Source: a bacterium
GTDB taxonomy: Bacteria; Pseudomonadota; Gammaproteobacteria; Burkholderiales; Burkholderiaceae_C
Assembly: GCA_030824555.1 (NCBI GenBank)
Contig: JAVBXK010000018.1
Span: forward strand, 124,001-188,000
Length of the DNA: 64,000 bases
Direction of reading: 5' to 3'
In this document: piece after piece, positions 33,245 through 42,087 of the stretch
How the letters are laid out: each line of letters starts with the position of its first letter
Numbering within the stretch: the stretch's first letter is position 1
Made by a program: the position numbers and the translations under genes
Notes under the pieces: generated by a model
The model's database searches: none
What the model was told of the DNA's origin: nothing
The model's input: the letters and a program-made list of their open reading frames with translations, nothing else

Positions 33245-33941
33245 AGCGTTCTACTTTTGCCAAATTCCAGAATTTTTCATACGTACTTTTTAACGCAGGA
33301 AATGCATCGGTAATTTGAGTTACTGTAGTTGGCGATTTATTAGCGCCGTCTTTAAATGATGCGCCAGATTGATAACAATTTAAGCCATCAATTATTATGT
33401 ATCGATCATGCAAGCCAGATGACGACCTAACTTGAATTGTTTTGCCATATTGTTTATTGAAAAGGTCTACTGAAGAAGTTAATTCAGGTATTTTCTTCTC
33501 AGAAAGCAACCTAATAGTTACACCGCTTTGACAGTGCGGCAGATAACGCGATACGAAACTTCCTTCCATATATGGATCTATGAAAATAATGTCACTCGTT
33601 GCAAGTGAAATGATTTTTCTTATTTCTTCAAAGTAATCAAAAACTGTTCCTTGCGCTAACGCTATAGAGACAGGACCAACCGTTTTCATTCTAAGATCAT
33701 GTCTTGCTTCATGGAGCAACCTTTTTATGCCACCCAAAGGTTCCTTTGGGTTAAGAGAACGATTTATAAGTGATATATTTAAACTCAACTCAGCAGACTT
33801 GAGATAATTCCAAGCATTTACAACCGCTGATACTCGACCAAGCCATGAATAATTTTCATCCAAGTCATGCGAAATTGTTTTTGCTTCAGGCACGCTTCTA
33901 AGCAAATCTTCAACTTCAACAAGGAGTTCTTCATTTGTCAT
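33243..33941 (-). CDS. Cassette 1: single-motif phospholipase D-like protein
   Basis: 232 residues, strongly AT-rich compared with its surroundings. The region IIFIDPYMEGSFVSRYLPHC followed by SSGLHDRYIIIDGLNCYQSG has the PLD/HKD layout, with His178, Arg180 (in place of lysine) and Asp185. Only one motif is present, so an active enzyme would need a dimer. Such domains occur in nucleases and in phage-defence proteins. The N-terminal 110 residues are helical and unknown. The gene starts 17 bp after the first cassette junction and stops inside attC 1. It is nearest the integrase, the position of the most recent insertion. Confidence 0.72.
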   Translation of the reverse strand: MTNEELLVEVEDLLRSVPEAKTISHDLDENYSWLGRVSAVVNAWNYLKSAELSLNISLINRSLNPKEPLGGIKRLLHEARHDLRMKTVGPVSIALAQGTVFDYFEEIRKIISLATSDIIFIDPYMEGSFVSRYLPHCQSGVTIRLLSEKKIPELTSSVDLFNKQYGKTIQVRSSSGLHDRYIIIDGLNCYQSGASFKDGANKSPTTVTQITDAFPALKSTYEKFWNLAKVER

Positions 33942-33959
33942 TATCTATTCCAATATAAC

Positions 33960-34064
33960 GTAATGTATCCCGCAGAACCTGCGGGATAAAACGGACGGTG
34001 CGGGATATTCTGGTCACGGTTTCCTCCTGAAAGTGGCTTGCAGCCTGGGTTTGTGGGCGATGCA
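33960..34064. other. Probable attI region between integrase gene and first cassette
   Basis: Begins right after the cassette 1 junction. It contains a perfect 9-bp inverted repeat, ATCCCGCAG AAC CTGCGGGAT (33967-33987). A further direct copy of TGCGGGATA lies at 33999-34007, 19 bp after the one at 33980. Repeats of the core-site region are typical of integrase-binding sites in attI. The crossover point matches GTTRRRY only in its first four positions. Confidence 0.45.
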
Positions 34065-34080
34065 CTGTGTAAAAAAACAG
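34065..34080 (+). promoter_or_regulatory. LexA box upstream of the integrase gene
   Basis: CTGTGTAAAAAAACAG fits the consensus CTGT-N8-ACAG exactly and ends 13 bp before the integrase ATG. LexA control of intI, which couples cassette shuffling to the SOS response, is established for other integrons. Here the site is intact although the integrase gene is not. Confidence 0.75.
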
Positions 34081-34093
34081 ATATAAACAAGCC

Positions 34094-35003
34094 ATGAAAC
34101 CCGGCACGCCTGTTTTGCGCTCCACACGGCTTATTGACCAGTTGCGGGAGCGGATTCGTTACCTTCACTATAGCCTCAGCACTGAGAAGGCTTACCTCCA
34201 CTGGGTGCGCTTTTTTGTTCGGTGGCAAGGTCGCAATGGCGAAATGCGGCATCCGCGCGATTCTGTACCGGGAGGTGCTGGGCATTGACCTGCCTTGGTT
34301 GGACGGGGTCAACCGCCCGGCGCAAAAGCGCCGCATTCCCAGTGTGCTGACCAAAGAGGAAGTGAGCGCCCTGTTCCAATTTCTGGATAGGGACATGCGC
34401 TTGCTTGCCCAATTGCTTTACGGCACCGGCATGCGGCTGATGGAGGGGTTGCGCTTGCGCATCAAAGATGTGGACTTTGACCGCCACGTCATCATCGTCC
34501 GCGAGGCAAAAGGCAACAAAGACCGGGTGGTGATGTTGCCACGCTCGTTGGCTCCCCGTCTGCGGCAACAGCTTGCTCTTGCCCGCAGCGTTTGGGAGCA
34601 AGACCGGCAAGCACAACGAAACGGGGTGCAGACCCCACATGCGCTGGAGAAGAAATACCCGAAAGTGGGCAGCACTTGGGGTTGGTTCTGGCTGTTTCCA
34701 TCGCCCACGCTGTCGGTTGACCCAGTTTCAGGCGTCGAGCGCCGTCACCATTTGTTTGAGGAGCGGTTGCAACGCGCAATCAAGAAAACCGTGGTGCAGG
34801 CAGGCATTTGCAAACCGGTTTCGGTACACACACTGCGCCACAGTTTTGCCACACACTTGCTGCAATCTGGTACCGACATTCGGACGGTTCAGGAGTTGTT
34901 GGGGCACAGCGACGTGTCCACCACCATGATTTACACGCATGTGCTGAAGGTGGCGGCAGGCGGCACGGCAAGTCCGTTGGATTCGTTGGCCTTTGGCGGC
35001 TGA
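34094..35003 (+). pseudogene. intI: Integron integrase, inactivated by an internal out-of-frame deletion
   Basis: The first frame (ATG 34094) gives [33 protein letters not shown] and EMRHPRD, the IntI N-terminal domain. Near 34260 it leaves frame. The other frame resumes at [15 protein letters not shown]. About 33 residues usual at this point are missing, so roughly 100 bp were deleted and the frame changed. The catalytic domain downstream is complete: [12 protein letters not shown], the IntI-specific patch [35 protein letters not shown] and the final tyrosine in TTMIYTHVL. Without the N-terminal core-binding fold the product should be inactive. Confidence 0.9.
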
Positions 35004-35146
35004 CTGGCGACTGATCGGCGGCTTTGGGCGTTGTAGCTCAATGACTCTTCTGGGTCGCCAACACCCAGTCAGTGGCTACCTGTCACATCCAAAACGCACA
35101 CCATCTGGCGGAGCATATACACAGCCCCGAAACAAGTGCAATCACC

Positions 35147-35200
35147 ATAGCTAAAACCTCAATAAATTAAAGCGATAGAGGCATTTTTCATTCATTTTTT
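35147..35200 (+). repeat. Interspersed AT-rich repeat, copy G
   Basis: ATAGCTAAAACCTCAATAAA, then TTAAAGCGATAGAGGCATTT and a T-rich tail. Lies in the 267-bp gap between intI and senC, where nothing else is recognisable. Confidence 0.6.
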
Positions 35201-35270
35201 ACCCAACAAGCCCGCCCCGAACTTTGTCGGAAAACACAAGGGCAATCATCTGGGCCACCCGCTCAACCAA

Positions 35271-37568
35271 TCACCCCACCAACCCCACACTCTCCACCGC
35301 ATCCCCCTGCGGCAACACGCGGCCAATGACAGCCGTGTGCGCATAACCCGCCGCCTTCAGCTCGGCCACACACGCCTCCACCTGTGCCTGCGGCACGCTG
35401 GCCAGCAGGCCGCCTGCGGTTTGGGGGTCAAACAACAACGGGTAGCGAGGGTGGTTGACGAAGGCTTCCTGGTTGCGCAGTGCGCGGCGCAGGCGCACGT
35501 TGGCCGGGGCCAGCGAGCTGCTGATGCCTGCGGCCACGCATGCTTCCGCCCCCGGCAACACAGGCAGGGCCGACAAAAACAGCTCAGCATCCACGCCCGA
35601 GGGTTTGGTCATTTCCACCAGGTGGCCCAGCAGGCCAAAGCCAGTCAGGTCGGTGCACGCGGTGGCGCCGTGCGCCATCAGGATGCGTGCGCCCGCCTGG
35701 TTGGACTGCACCATGTGCGTCAGCGCCTCGGTCACCCACCGTCCTTTGAAAAAGCCCAGGCTGGCCGCTCGTGGGTAGGCGGCAAACAGGGTGCCGGTGC
35801 CAATGGGTTTGGTGAGGATGAGGGCATCGCCCGGTGTGAGGCCGCCTTTGCGAAGCACGGTGCGCATGTCGTCGTCTACCAGACCGTTGATGGCAAAGCC
35901 CAGCGCCAGTTCTTTGCCCTCGCCGGTGTGGCCACCCACCAGGGCGCAGTTGGCGGCGTTCAGCACCTGCATGGCGCCGCTCATCATGTGCAGCAGCAGT
36001 TCTTCCACTTTGCTTTCCAGCCCCGGCGGCACGGTGACGATGGCGGTGGCGGTCTGGGGCTCGCCGCCCATGGCGTAGATGTCGCCCAGCGCGTGGTTGG
36101 CGGCCACCTGGCCGAACACATACGGGTCGTCAATGAAGGCGCGGAAAAAGTCCACGGTGTGCACCATGGCTTTGCCGGGGGGCACGCGCACCACGGCGGC
36201 ATCGTCAGGCGAATGCAGGCCAATCAACACGTCATCGCGGTCAACCGGGTGCAGGGCACCCAGGGCGCGTTGCAGCACGGTGGCCCCCACCTTGGCACCG
36301 CAGCCACCGCAGCGCATGGCGATGGCCGAAATGGCTTGTTGTGACTCGTCAGCGGTCAGCGGCAGGTCGGTGGCCAGGGCGTTGGTGCGCCGCGCCGTCA
36401 TGTCTTTCATCGGCTCGAAGGTACTGAAGCGCTTCATGAAGGTGCGGTCGATGTGGTCTTTCCAGCGCCACACCCAGTTGCCTGCAAACCCTACTGCGCC
36501 GCGCGAGGCCACGGCATGCTTGTCGCCGGTGCTGATGAGGGCCAGCCAGTGCTTTTGCGGCTTGTAGACCTTGAGCGGTACACCACGCACGGCACGGCGC
36601 AGGTTGTCGGCCAGTGGCGGGCCCATGCGCACGGCAAACACACCGGCTTTTTCCAGCGGGCGGGGGCCGAAGGCGGCCACGTCACCCGCCGCAAACACGT
36701 TGGGCTGGCTGCTTTGCAGGTGCTCGTTGACCTTCACAAAACCATCGGCATCCAGCGCCAGGCCCGATGTGCTCAGCCACTGCGGACCACCCGCCTGCGT
36801 GACCCACACAATTTCGTCGGCTGCCACCGTTTGCCCGGCAGCGGTGGTGAGGCTGCCTGCGTCCACCCGCACCACGTCGGCCCCGGCGTGCAGGTGCACA
36901 CCACGCTGGGCCAGCACGCGGGTGAAGTGCCCGCGCACCCAGGCGTTGTGGGTGCACATGACTTGCGCGTCGCGCGTGAACAAATGGAACACCAGTTCGT
37001 CCGGGTTGCGGCCCAGGGCCGTCAGCTCGGCGCGCAGGCGGTATTGCATGGACAGCACCAGCTCCACCCCCCCTGCCCCGCCGCCCACCAAGGCGATGGT
37101 GGTGCGTCCGGCGTGCTGGCGCACGCGGGCCAGCAGCGCCAGCCAGCGCTCGTTGAAGTTGAGAATGGGCTTGACCGGCACGGCGTGTTCGGCGGCACCC
37201 GGCACACGCGCCACCTGCGGGGTGGAACCCACGTTGATGCTGCACAGGTCGTAGCCCACGGGCGGGCGGGTGCGGCACAGCACTTTCTGGTTGGCGGTGT
37301 CCAGGCCCACCACCTCGTCCTGGTAGAAGCGGGCACCGGCAAAGGCGGCCAGTTTGGGCAGGTCGATGTGCACATCGTCAAAGCTGTAGTGGCCTGAGAT
37401 GTAGCCAGGCAGCATGCCCGAGTACGGCGTGTCCACCGTGGTACAGATGACGGTCAGGCGCACACCGGGCTCGGGGTTCATGCCAAAACGGCGCAGCACA
37501 CCCACATGGCTGTGGCCGCCGCCAATCAGCACGATGTCGCGCAGCACGGGTTGATCGGTCGCTTGCAT
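35271..37568 (-). CDS. senC: Flavoprotein-selenophosphate synthase fusion (SenC-type)
   Basis: 765 residues from the ATG at 37568. Residues 1-400 are a NADH-dehydrogenase-II-like FAD protein (DIVLIGGGHSHVGVLRRFG, PYSGMLPGYISGHY, VWVTQAGGPQWL). From about 415 it is a complete SelD: MRCGGCGAKVGATVL with Cys423 and Lys426 in the catalytic spacing, then SPDDAAVV, VDFFRAFIDDPYVFGQVAAN and GGHTGEGKELALGFAINGL. It makes selenophosphate from selenide and ATP, and the fused reductase may supply selenide. Its position 70 bp after senB on the same strand, opposite senA, points to selenoneine synthesis. It could also serve tRNA or protein selenium use. Confidence 0.88.
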   Translation of the reverse strand: MQATDQPVLRDIVLIGGGHSHVGVLRRFGMNPEPGVRLTVICTTVDTPYSGMLPGYISGHYSFDDVHIDLPKLAAFAGARFYQDEVVGLDTANQKVLCRTRPPVGYDLCSINVGSTPQVARVPGAAEHAVPVKPILNFNERWLALLARVRQHAGRTTIALVGGGAGGVELVLSMQYRLRAELTALGRNPDELVFHLFTRDAQVMCTHNAWVRGHFTRVLAQRGVHLHAGADVVRVDAGSLTTAAGQTVAADEIVWVTQAGGPQWLSTSGLALDADGFVKVNEHLQSSQPNVFAAGDVAAFGPRPLEKAGVFAVRMGPPLADNLRRAVRGVPLKVYKPQKHWLALISTGDKHAVASRGAVGFAGNWVWRWKDHIDRTFMKRFSTFEPMKDMTARRTNALATDLPLTADESQQAISAIAMRCGGCGAKVGATVLQRALGALHPVDRDDVLIGLHSPDDAAVVRVPPGKAMVHTVDFFRAFIDDPYVFGQVAANHALGDIYAMGGEPQTATAIVTVPPGLESKVEELLLHMMSGAMQVLNAANCALVGGHTGEGKELALGFAINGLVDDDMRTVLRKGGLTPGDALILTKPIGTGTLFAAYPRAASLGFFKGRWVTEALTHMVQSNQAGARILMAHGATACTDLTGFGLLGHLVEMTKPSGVDAELFLSALPVLPGAEACVAAGISSSLAPANVRLRRALRNQEAFVNHPRYPLLFDPQTAGGLLASVPQAQVEACVAELKAAGYAHTAVIGRVLPQGDAVESVGLVG
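35274..35360 (-). repeat. senC 3' end, right copy of the 85-bp direct repeat
   Basis: Counterpart of 29797-29880, about 87% identical by eye. It is the functional copy, within the last 30 codons of senC. Confidence 0.8.
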
Positions 37569-37638
37569 TCGGTTCTTTCTTGTGGGTTGTCTGGTCAATT
37601 TGGGGGGCTGAAAGGCTTTGCGGAAAATGCTCAGCCTG

Positions 37639-38649
37639 TCAGCCTCTCAGCGTGTCCACCAGGTTCAGCAGTGCTTGGCGCTCGGCCTGCGGGGCAAACA
37701 GCGGGGCGCGCAGGGCGCATTGGGCCGTCAGTTGGGCCAGCAGGCCGTCGGGCTGATGTTGGGTGGCGCGGGCCTGGCACAACAAATCGGACAGTTGCGC
37801 CGCGTTGCCGGGGTCAAAGTAGCCTGCGTAATCAGCGCCCAGCAAGCCCACGTTGCCGTCGATGCGCGAGGCCAGCACGGGTGTGCCGCTGCACACGGCC
37901 TCCATGATCACATGCGCCCCACCCTCCATGGCGCTGGTGTGCACCAGCACGTGCGCACGCTGTATGCGGCGGCGCGTGGCCTCGTGCGGTTGCGCGCCCA
38001 GCCAGCGGTAGTGCGGGCAGGTCTGTGCGGTGGCTTGGGCGGCCTGGCCCAGGGCGGCTTCCAGCGGTGCACCGACGTGGTCGATGCAAATGCCTGCGTT
38101 GGCGGGCACCGTTTGTGCGGCGGCCATGAGGGTGAGGGGGTCTTTTTCGGCACGCAGGTGGCCCACCATCACGGCGCGCAGGTGGTGGGGCGTTTTGGCC
38201 AGGGTTTGCCGGACCGAGGTGGACTGGAACACCACCCGCGCCTTGTGGCGCAGCGCGGCAGGCAGGGCCTGTGTGCCCATGGCCTGCAGCACCACCAGCT
38301 GGCCCGCCAGCTCAAGCGAGCACTGGGCCGATGCGTCGGTGGCTATGTCGCGGTACAGGTCGGTGCCGGTCAGCACCACGGCCAGGCTTTGGCTGCCGCG
38401 CGCCGCCGCCCAGGCGGCAATGCTGGGGGCCGAGCGGCGGGCGTGCAGGGCCAGCATCACCTCGTCATCAGCGGCGTTTTGGCCGCCCGCGTTGCCCACA
38501 AACTCTCCGGGCCATTCACGGGTGATGCGGGCAGAATGTGTGCCAGACAACAGGCGCTGCCAGCGCCGCGCGGTTTGCCAGTTGCCGTTGTTGGCATCGG
38601 CCAGCGCCGGGCTGACGATGACCACTTTGCAGCTGCGTTGGCTTGTCAT
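37639..38649 (-). CDS. senB: Selenosugar synthase-type glycosyltransferase
   Basis: 336 residues from [18 protein letters not shown]. The GT-B features are an N-terminal [15 protein letters not shown] and the C-terminal nucleotide-sugar region [20 protein letters not shown], with the conserved E-x7-E pattern and [18 protein letters not shown]. This is the TIGR04348-like family to which SenB belongs. SenB uses selenophosphate from SenC and a UDP-sugar to make a selenosugar, the selenium donor for selenoneine. It is first gene of a senB-senC operon and divergent from senA. The start codons are 27 bp apart or less, so the promoters must overlap the coding ends. Confidence 0.87.
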   Translation of the reverse strand: MTSQRSCKVVIVSPALADANNGNWQTARRWQRLLSGTHSARITREWPGEFVGNAGGQNAADDEVMLALHARRSAPSIAAWAAARGSQSLAVVLTGTDLYRDIATDASAQCSLELAGQLVVLQAMGTQALPAALRHKARVVFQSTSVRQTLAKTPHHLRAVMVGHLRAEKDPLTLMAAAQTVPANAGICIDHVGAPLEAALGQAAQATAQTCPHYRWLGAQPHEATRRRIQRAHVLVHTSAMEGGAHVIMEAVCSGTPVLASRIDGNVGLLGADYAGYFDPGNAAQLSDLLCQARATQHQPDGLLAQLTAQCALRAPLFAPQAERQALLNLVDTLRG

Positions 38650-38675
38650 GTTCGCTCCCTTTTGCGCCACGCCGA

Positions 38676-39968
38676 ATGAACCACCCCGCCAACCCGTTGA
38701 ACCACATGGTTGACCACCCGCCTGCCTGCCCCCCGTCCGTCCGCCAGCTGAACGCCGCCGAACTGGCTGCCGCCCTGGTGGCATCGCGCCAGCGCACGCT
38801 GGGTTTGGTACAGGCGTGGCACCGCGCACTGCCCACGCTGCAAGTGCCCTGCACCCCTGAGCTGAACCCGCCGCTGTGGGAACTGGGCCATGTGGGCTGG
38901 TTCCAGGAGTGGTGGATGGGCCGCAGCCAGCAGCGTGCCCGGGGCCTGGCCTGCGACCCCGACCATGCGCGCAGCCCATCGCACCTGGCCGGTGCCGACG
39001 CGCTGTACAACTCCAGCCGCGTGCCACACGACAGCCGCTGGCACCTGCCCCTGCCCAACCTGGCCGACACCCTGCGCTACCTTGAAACGGTGCTGACCGA
39101 CACCCTGGCCCTGCTGCAAACGGCTGGCTCCACCGACACCGACCTGTACTTCTGGCGGCTGGTGCTGGCGCACGAAGACATGCACAACGAAGCCTCGGTG
39201 TACATGGCGCAGGCGCTGAACGTGCCCATCGCGCCCGAGCTGGCACGCGGCAACACCTTGAGTGGCCAAAGTGTCAGCGGCATCGTTGAACACCGGCCGG
39301 AAATCAAAACCCAAGCGCAGCCAAATGGCCAGGCCAGCGTGCCCGCCCAGAACATCACCCTGGGGCACAGCGGCCTCGGCTTTGCGTTTGACAACGAGCT
39401 GGGTTGCCACCGCGTGTGGGTGCCTGCCTTCGACATCGACACCGCGCCCGTGACTTGGGCGCAGTACCTGACGTTCGTGGCAGCCACCGGCCACCGCCTG
39501 CCCCTGCATGTGCGCTGTGCGGGCAATAGCAGTGTCGAATGCAGTGGCGGTGGCGTTCCAGGAAGCAGCAACGGCAACTGGCAGCAACGCCACTTCGGCA
39601 CCTGGCTGCCACTGAACCACGCCGACCCCGCCGTGCACATCAGCCACACCGACGCGTTGGCCTGGTGCCAGTGGGCAGGTCGCCGACTGCCCACCGAAGC
39701 CGAGTGGCAGTGCGCCGCGCAAACCGTGCCCGGCTTTGCCTGGGGCCAGGTGTGGGAATGGACCAGCAGCCCCTTTGCGCCCTACCCCGGCTTCGAGCCA
39801 CACCCTTACCGCGACTATTCCGCCCCGTGGTTCGATGGGCGACCCGTTTTGAAAGGTTTTTGTGCCGCCACCGCTTACACCATGGCACATGTCAGCTACA
39901 GAAATTATTTCACGCCCGAGCGGCGCGACATCTTTGCAGGCTTTCGCTCGGCCGCCAGCTTGGGCTGA
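38676..39968 (+). CDS. senA: Selenoneine synthase-type enzyme (DinB + FGE-sulfatase domains)
   Basis: 430 residues. A DinB-like helical domain carries the iron-binding triad His72 (WELGHVGWF), His166 and His170 ([16 protein letters not shown]). A formylglycine-generating-enzyme-like domain follows ([48 protein letters not shown]). This is the EgtB architecture. The place next to senB and senC, plus a second EgtB-like gene in the same cluster, identify it as SenA. SenA joins hercynine and a selenosugar in an O2- and Fe(II)-dependent reaction. Start: ATG 38676. [10 protein letters not shown] at 38706 is also possible, and neither has a strong ribosome-binding site. Confidence 0.85.
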   Translation: MNHPANPLNHMVDHPPACPPSVRQLNAAELAAALVASRQRTLGLVQAWHRALPTLQVPCTPELNPPLWELGHVGWFQEWWMGRSQQRARGLACDPDHARSPSHLAGADALYNSSRVPHDSRWHLPLPNLADTLRYLETVLTDTLALLQTAGSTDTDLYFWRLVLAHEDMHNEASVYMAQALNVPIAPELARGNTLSGQSVSGIVEHRPEIKTQAQPNGQASVPAQNITLGHSGLGFAFDNELGCHRVWVPAFDIDTAPVTWAQYLTFVAATGHRLPLHVRCAGNSSVECSGGGVPGSSNGNWQQRHFGTWLPLNHADPAVHISHTDALAWCQWAGRRLPTEAEWQCAAQTVPGFAWGQVWEWTSSPFAPYPGFEPHPYRDYSAPWFDGRPVLKGFCAATAYTMAHVSYRNYFTPERRDIFAGFRSAASLG

Positions 39969-40060
39969 CGAGCCCGGCACAGTGCGCATCTGAGCACCCA
40001 TCGCAGCGCCCTTTGCAGCCCCCGGCAAAGCCTCTGACCCGGCACTCCCGGCAACGACGC

Positions 40061-41074
40061 TCACAACGCGCGTGCCCAGCACACGGCAAAGCGCTGTTCG
40101 GTATCGGTCCAGGCTTGGGTGGCCACGAAACCGGCGTTGGCCAGCAGGGCCTGAAAGCCTGGCAGTGTCCACTTGTACGAGTTTTCGGTGTGGATGCGCT
40201 CGCCCCCGGTGAACGTGCGCTCGCCACCAGGCCAACGCACCGTCAGTGTGTGGCGGGCTTGCAGGTGCATTTCAATGCGCGACGCGGTGGTGTTGAACAG
40301 TGCCACATGCGCCCACTCGCGCACGGCAAAGTCGGTGCCCAGCGTGCGGTTGATGTGCAGCAGCAAATTCAGGTTGAATGCGGCGGTCACGCCCAGCGCG
40401 TCGTCGTAGGCGGCTTCCAACTCGGGCGTGCCTTTCACCAGGTCCACCCCGATCAACAGCCCGCTGCCCGGCGCGGTGCCGCAGGCGGTGTGCACGCTGC
40501 GCAAAAAGTCCAGGGCATCAACGGGTGTGAAGTTGCCGATGCTGGAGCCGGGGTAAAACAGCACGCGGGGGCTGTCGGACGGTGCGACATCGCGCATCAG
40601 CTCCTGCGGCAGGCTCAGCCCGGCTGAAAAGTCCAGCCCCAGGCCTGCCATGTCCATGTGGGGGTGTTGGCGCTGCAGCAACAGCAGCGCACTGCGCAAA
40701 AAGTCCACCGAAATGTCCACCGCCACGTAGCGGCTGGGCTTGAGCGTGGCAAACAGGCTGGCCGCCTTGTGGCAGTTGCCCGCGCCCAGGTCAATCAGCG
40801 TGGCCTCAGGCGGCATGTGAACCGCCATGCGGGCACCGTGGCTGGCAAAAATGGCCGCCTCGGTGCGGGTGGGGTAGTACTCGGGCAGCTCGGTGATGGC
40901 CTCGAACAGCCGCGAGCCCAGCGCGTCGTACAAAAATTTGGGGCTGGTGTGGGCGGCTGGGGCCACCAGACCTTGCAGCAGCTCGGTCCGCACGGCGGCG
41001 TGGTCGGCGTGATGAAGTTGTGTGAAACGGGGGCTGCGCATGGGTGTGTCCGTGGGTGGGAGTGCTGTTTGCAT
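40061..41074 (-). CDS. egtD: L-histidine N-alpha-methyltransferase
   Basis: 337 residues from MQTALPPTD. The family start SPKFLYDALGSRLFEAITEL, PEYYPTRTEAAIF is conserved, as are the SAM site LIDLGAGNCHKAASL and FYPGSSIGNFTPVDAL. The late motif RIHTENSYKWTLPGFQALL is the histidine-binding end of the family. It trimethylates histidine to hercynine, the common precursor of ergothioneine and selenoneine. It runs convergent with senA (93 bp between stops) and divergent from the PhnD-like gene, which lies 137 bp away. A TATAAC just upstream of the start may be its -10 and would leave almost no leader. ATG 41041 is an alternative start. Confidence 0.92.
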   Translation of the reverse strand: MQTALPPTDTPMRSPRFTQLHHADHAAVRTELLQGLVAPAAHTSPKFLYDALGSRLFEAITELPEYYPTRTEAAIFASHGARMAVHMPPEATLIDLGAGNCHKAASLFATLKPSRYVAVDISVDFLRSALLLLQRQHPHMDMAGLGLDFSAGLSLPQELMRDVAPSDSPRVLFYPGSSIGNFTPVDALDFLRSVHTACGTAPGSGLLIGVDLVKGTPELEAAYDDALGVTAAFNLNLLLHINRTLGTDFAVREWAHVALFNTTASRIEMHLQARHTLTVRWPGGERTFTGGERIHTENSYKWTLPGFQALLANAGFVATQAWTDTEQRFAVCWARAL

Positions 41075-41211
41075 GGGGTTATACCGTTTTGCTGCGCAGA
41101 AAAGCCGCGCAGCGCCCATTCACCCAAAGCCCCTGCATCGGCTCGGGACGCTGGTCGCGGTTTAATCGCCATTCGTCTTTCTCGCACGTTCAACTTCTTC
41201 GAGGCCTTCAC

Positions 41212-42087
41212 ATGATCAGCTTGTCCCCTTCCCGCACCCGCCGCGCCCTGATGTCTTGCGCCCTTTTGGCCGCTGGCTCACTCATACACCCCGTGCTGCA
41301 CGCCCAGCAGGTGTTCCGCGTGACGGCGATTCCCGATGAATCGCCTACCGAGCTGGCCCGCAAGGCTGTGCCACTGGTGAAGTACCTGGAAGCCAAGCTG
41401 GGCATGAAGGTGGAGTTCACCCCCGTGACGGACTACGCCGCTTCCGTTGAGGCGCTGGTGAACAAAAAGGTGGACATGGCGTGGTTTGGCGGCTTCACGT
41501 TTGTGCAGGCCAACGTGCGCTCGGGCGGCAAGGTGGTGCCCCTGGTGCAGCGGGAAGAGGACGAAAAGTTCAAATCGGTGTTCATCACCAGCGACCCGGC
41601 CATCAACAGCCTGGCCGACCTGAAGGGCAAAGACGTGAGCTTTGGTTCGCAAAGCAGCACCTCGGGCCACCTGATGCCCCGCGCCTTTTTGCTGCAGGCC
41701 AACGTGAACCCCGACAAAGACTTCAAGCGCGTGGCCTACAGCGGCGCACACGATGCCACCATTGCTGCCGTGGCGTCGGGCAAGGTGCAGGCCGGTGCGC
41801 TGAACGTGTCGGTGTGGGACAAATTTGTGGCCGACAAAAAGGTGGACCCCACCAAAGTGCGCGTGTTCTACACCACACCACCCTACTTTGACTACAACTG
41901 GACCGTGCACGCCGACATGCCCGCCGCCCTGCGTGAAAAGCTGTCAAAAGCCCTGCTGGACCTGAACAAGAACACGCCCGAGGGCAAAGAAATTCTCGAC
42001 CTGCAACGCGCTACCCGCTTCGTGCCCACCAAGGCTGAAAACTACCAGGGCATTGAAGCCGCCGCACGCAGCGCCGGCCTGTTGTGA
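41212..42087 (+). CDS. PhnD-like periplasmic binding protein of an ABC importer (selenium oxyanion?)
   Basis: 291 residues from the ATG at 41212 with GAGG upstream. The signal peptide is RRALMSCALLAAGSLIHPVL. The PhnD layout is clear: FRVTAIPDESPTELARKAVP, NKKVDMAWFGGFTFVQAN, KGKDVSFGSQSSTSGHLMPR and AYSGAHDATIAAVASGKVQA. Known PhnD-like proteins bind phosphonate, phosphite or phosphate. From memory, one subfamily is catalogued as putative selenate-binding because it occurs beside selD, and the present setting inside the sen/egt cluster fits that. The ligand is inference. No phosphonate-degradation gene is near. Confidence 0.8.
   Translation: MISLSPSRTRRALMSCALLAAGSLIHPVLHAQQVFRVTAIPDESPTELARKAVPLVKYLEAKLGMKVEFTPVTDYAASVEALVNKKVDMAWFGGFTFVQANVRSGGKVVPLVQREEDEKFKSVFITSDPAINSLADLKGKDVSFGSQSSTSGHLMPRAFLLQANVNPDKDFKRVAYSGAHDATIAAVASGKVQAGALNVSVWDKFVADKKVDPTKVRVFYTTPPYFDYNWTVHADMPAALREKLSKALLDLNKNTPEGKEILDLQRATRFVPTKAENYQGIEAAARSAGLL

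Larger units (their letters stand above)
29797..35360. mobile_element. Possible integrated island between two copies of the senC 3' end
   Basis: Two directly oriented, about 85-bp copies of the senC 3' end bracket 5.4 kb. That interval contains BrnTA, HicAB, a decayed antitoxin-toxin module and an integron. Just inside each end lies one copy of the AT-rich repeat in opposite orientation (29895-29942 and 35147-35200). Elements that integrate into gene 3' ends commonly leave this picture. However, no phage-type integrase survives and the two copies differ by over 10%, so simple duplication of a diverged selD is an alternative. Confidence 0.4.

Noticed and set aside
28707-35003. CRISPR array or other regular spacer repeats
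   Set aside because: The repeats in this zone are attC sites, toxin-antitoxin operators and single AT-rich elements. None has constant repeat-spacer spacing, and no cas gene is present.
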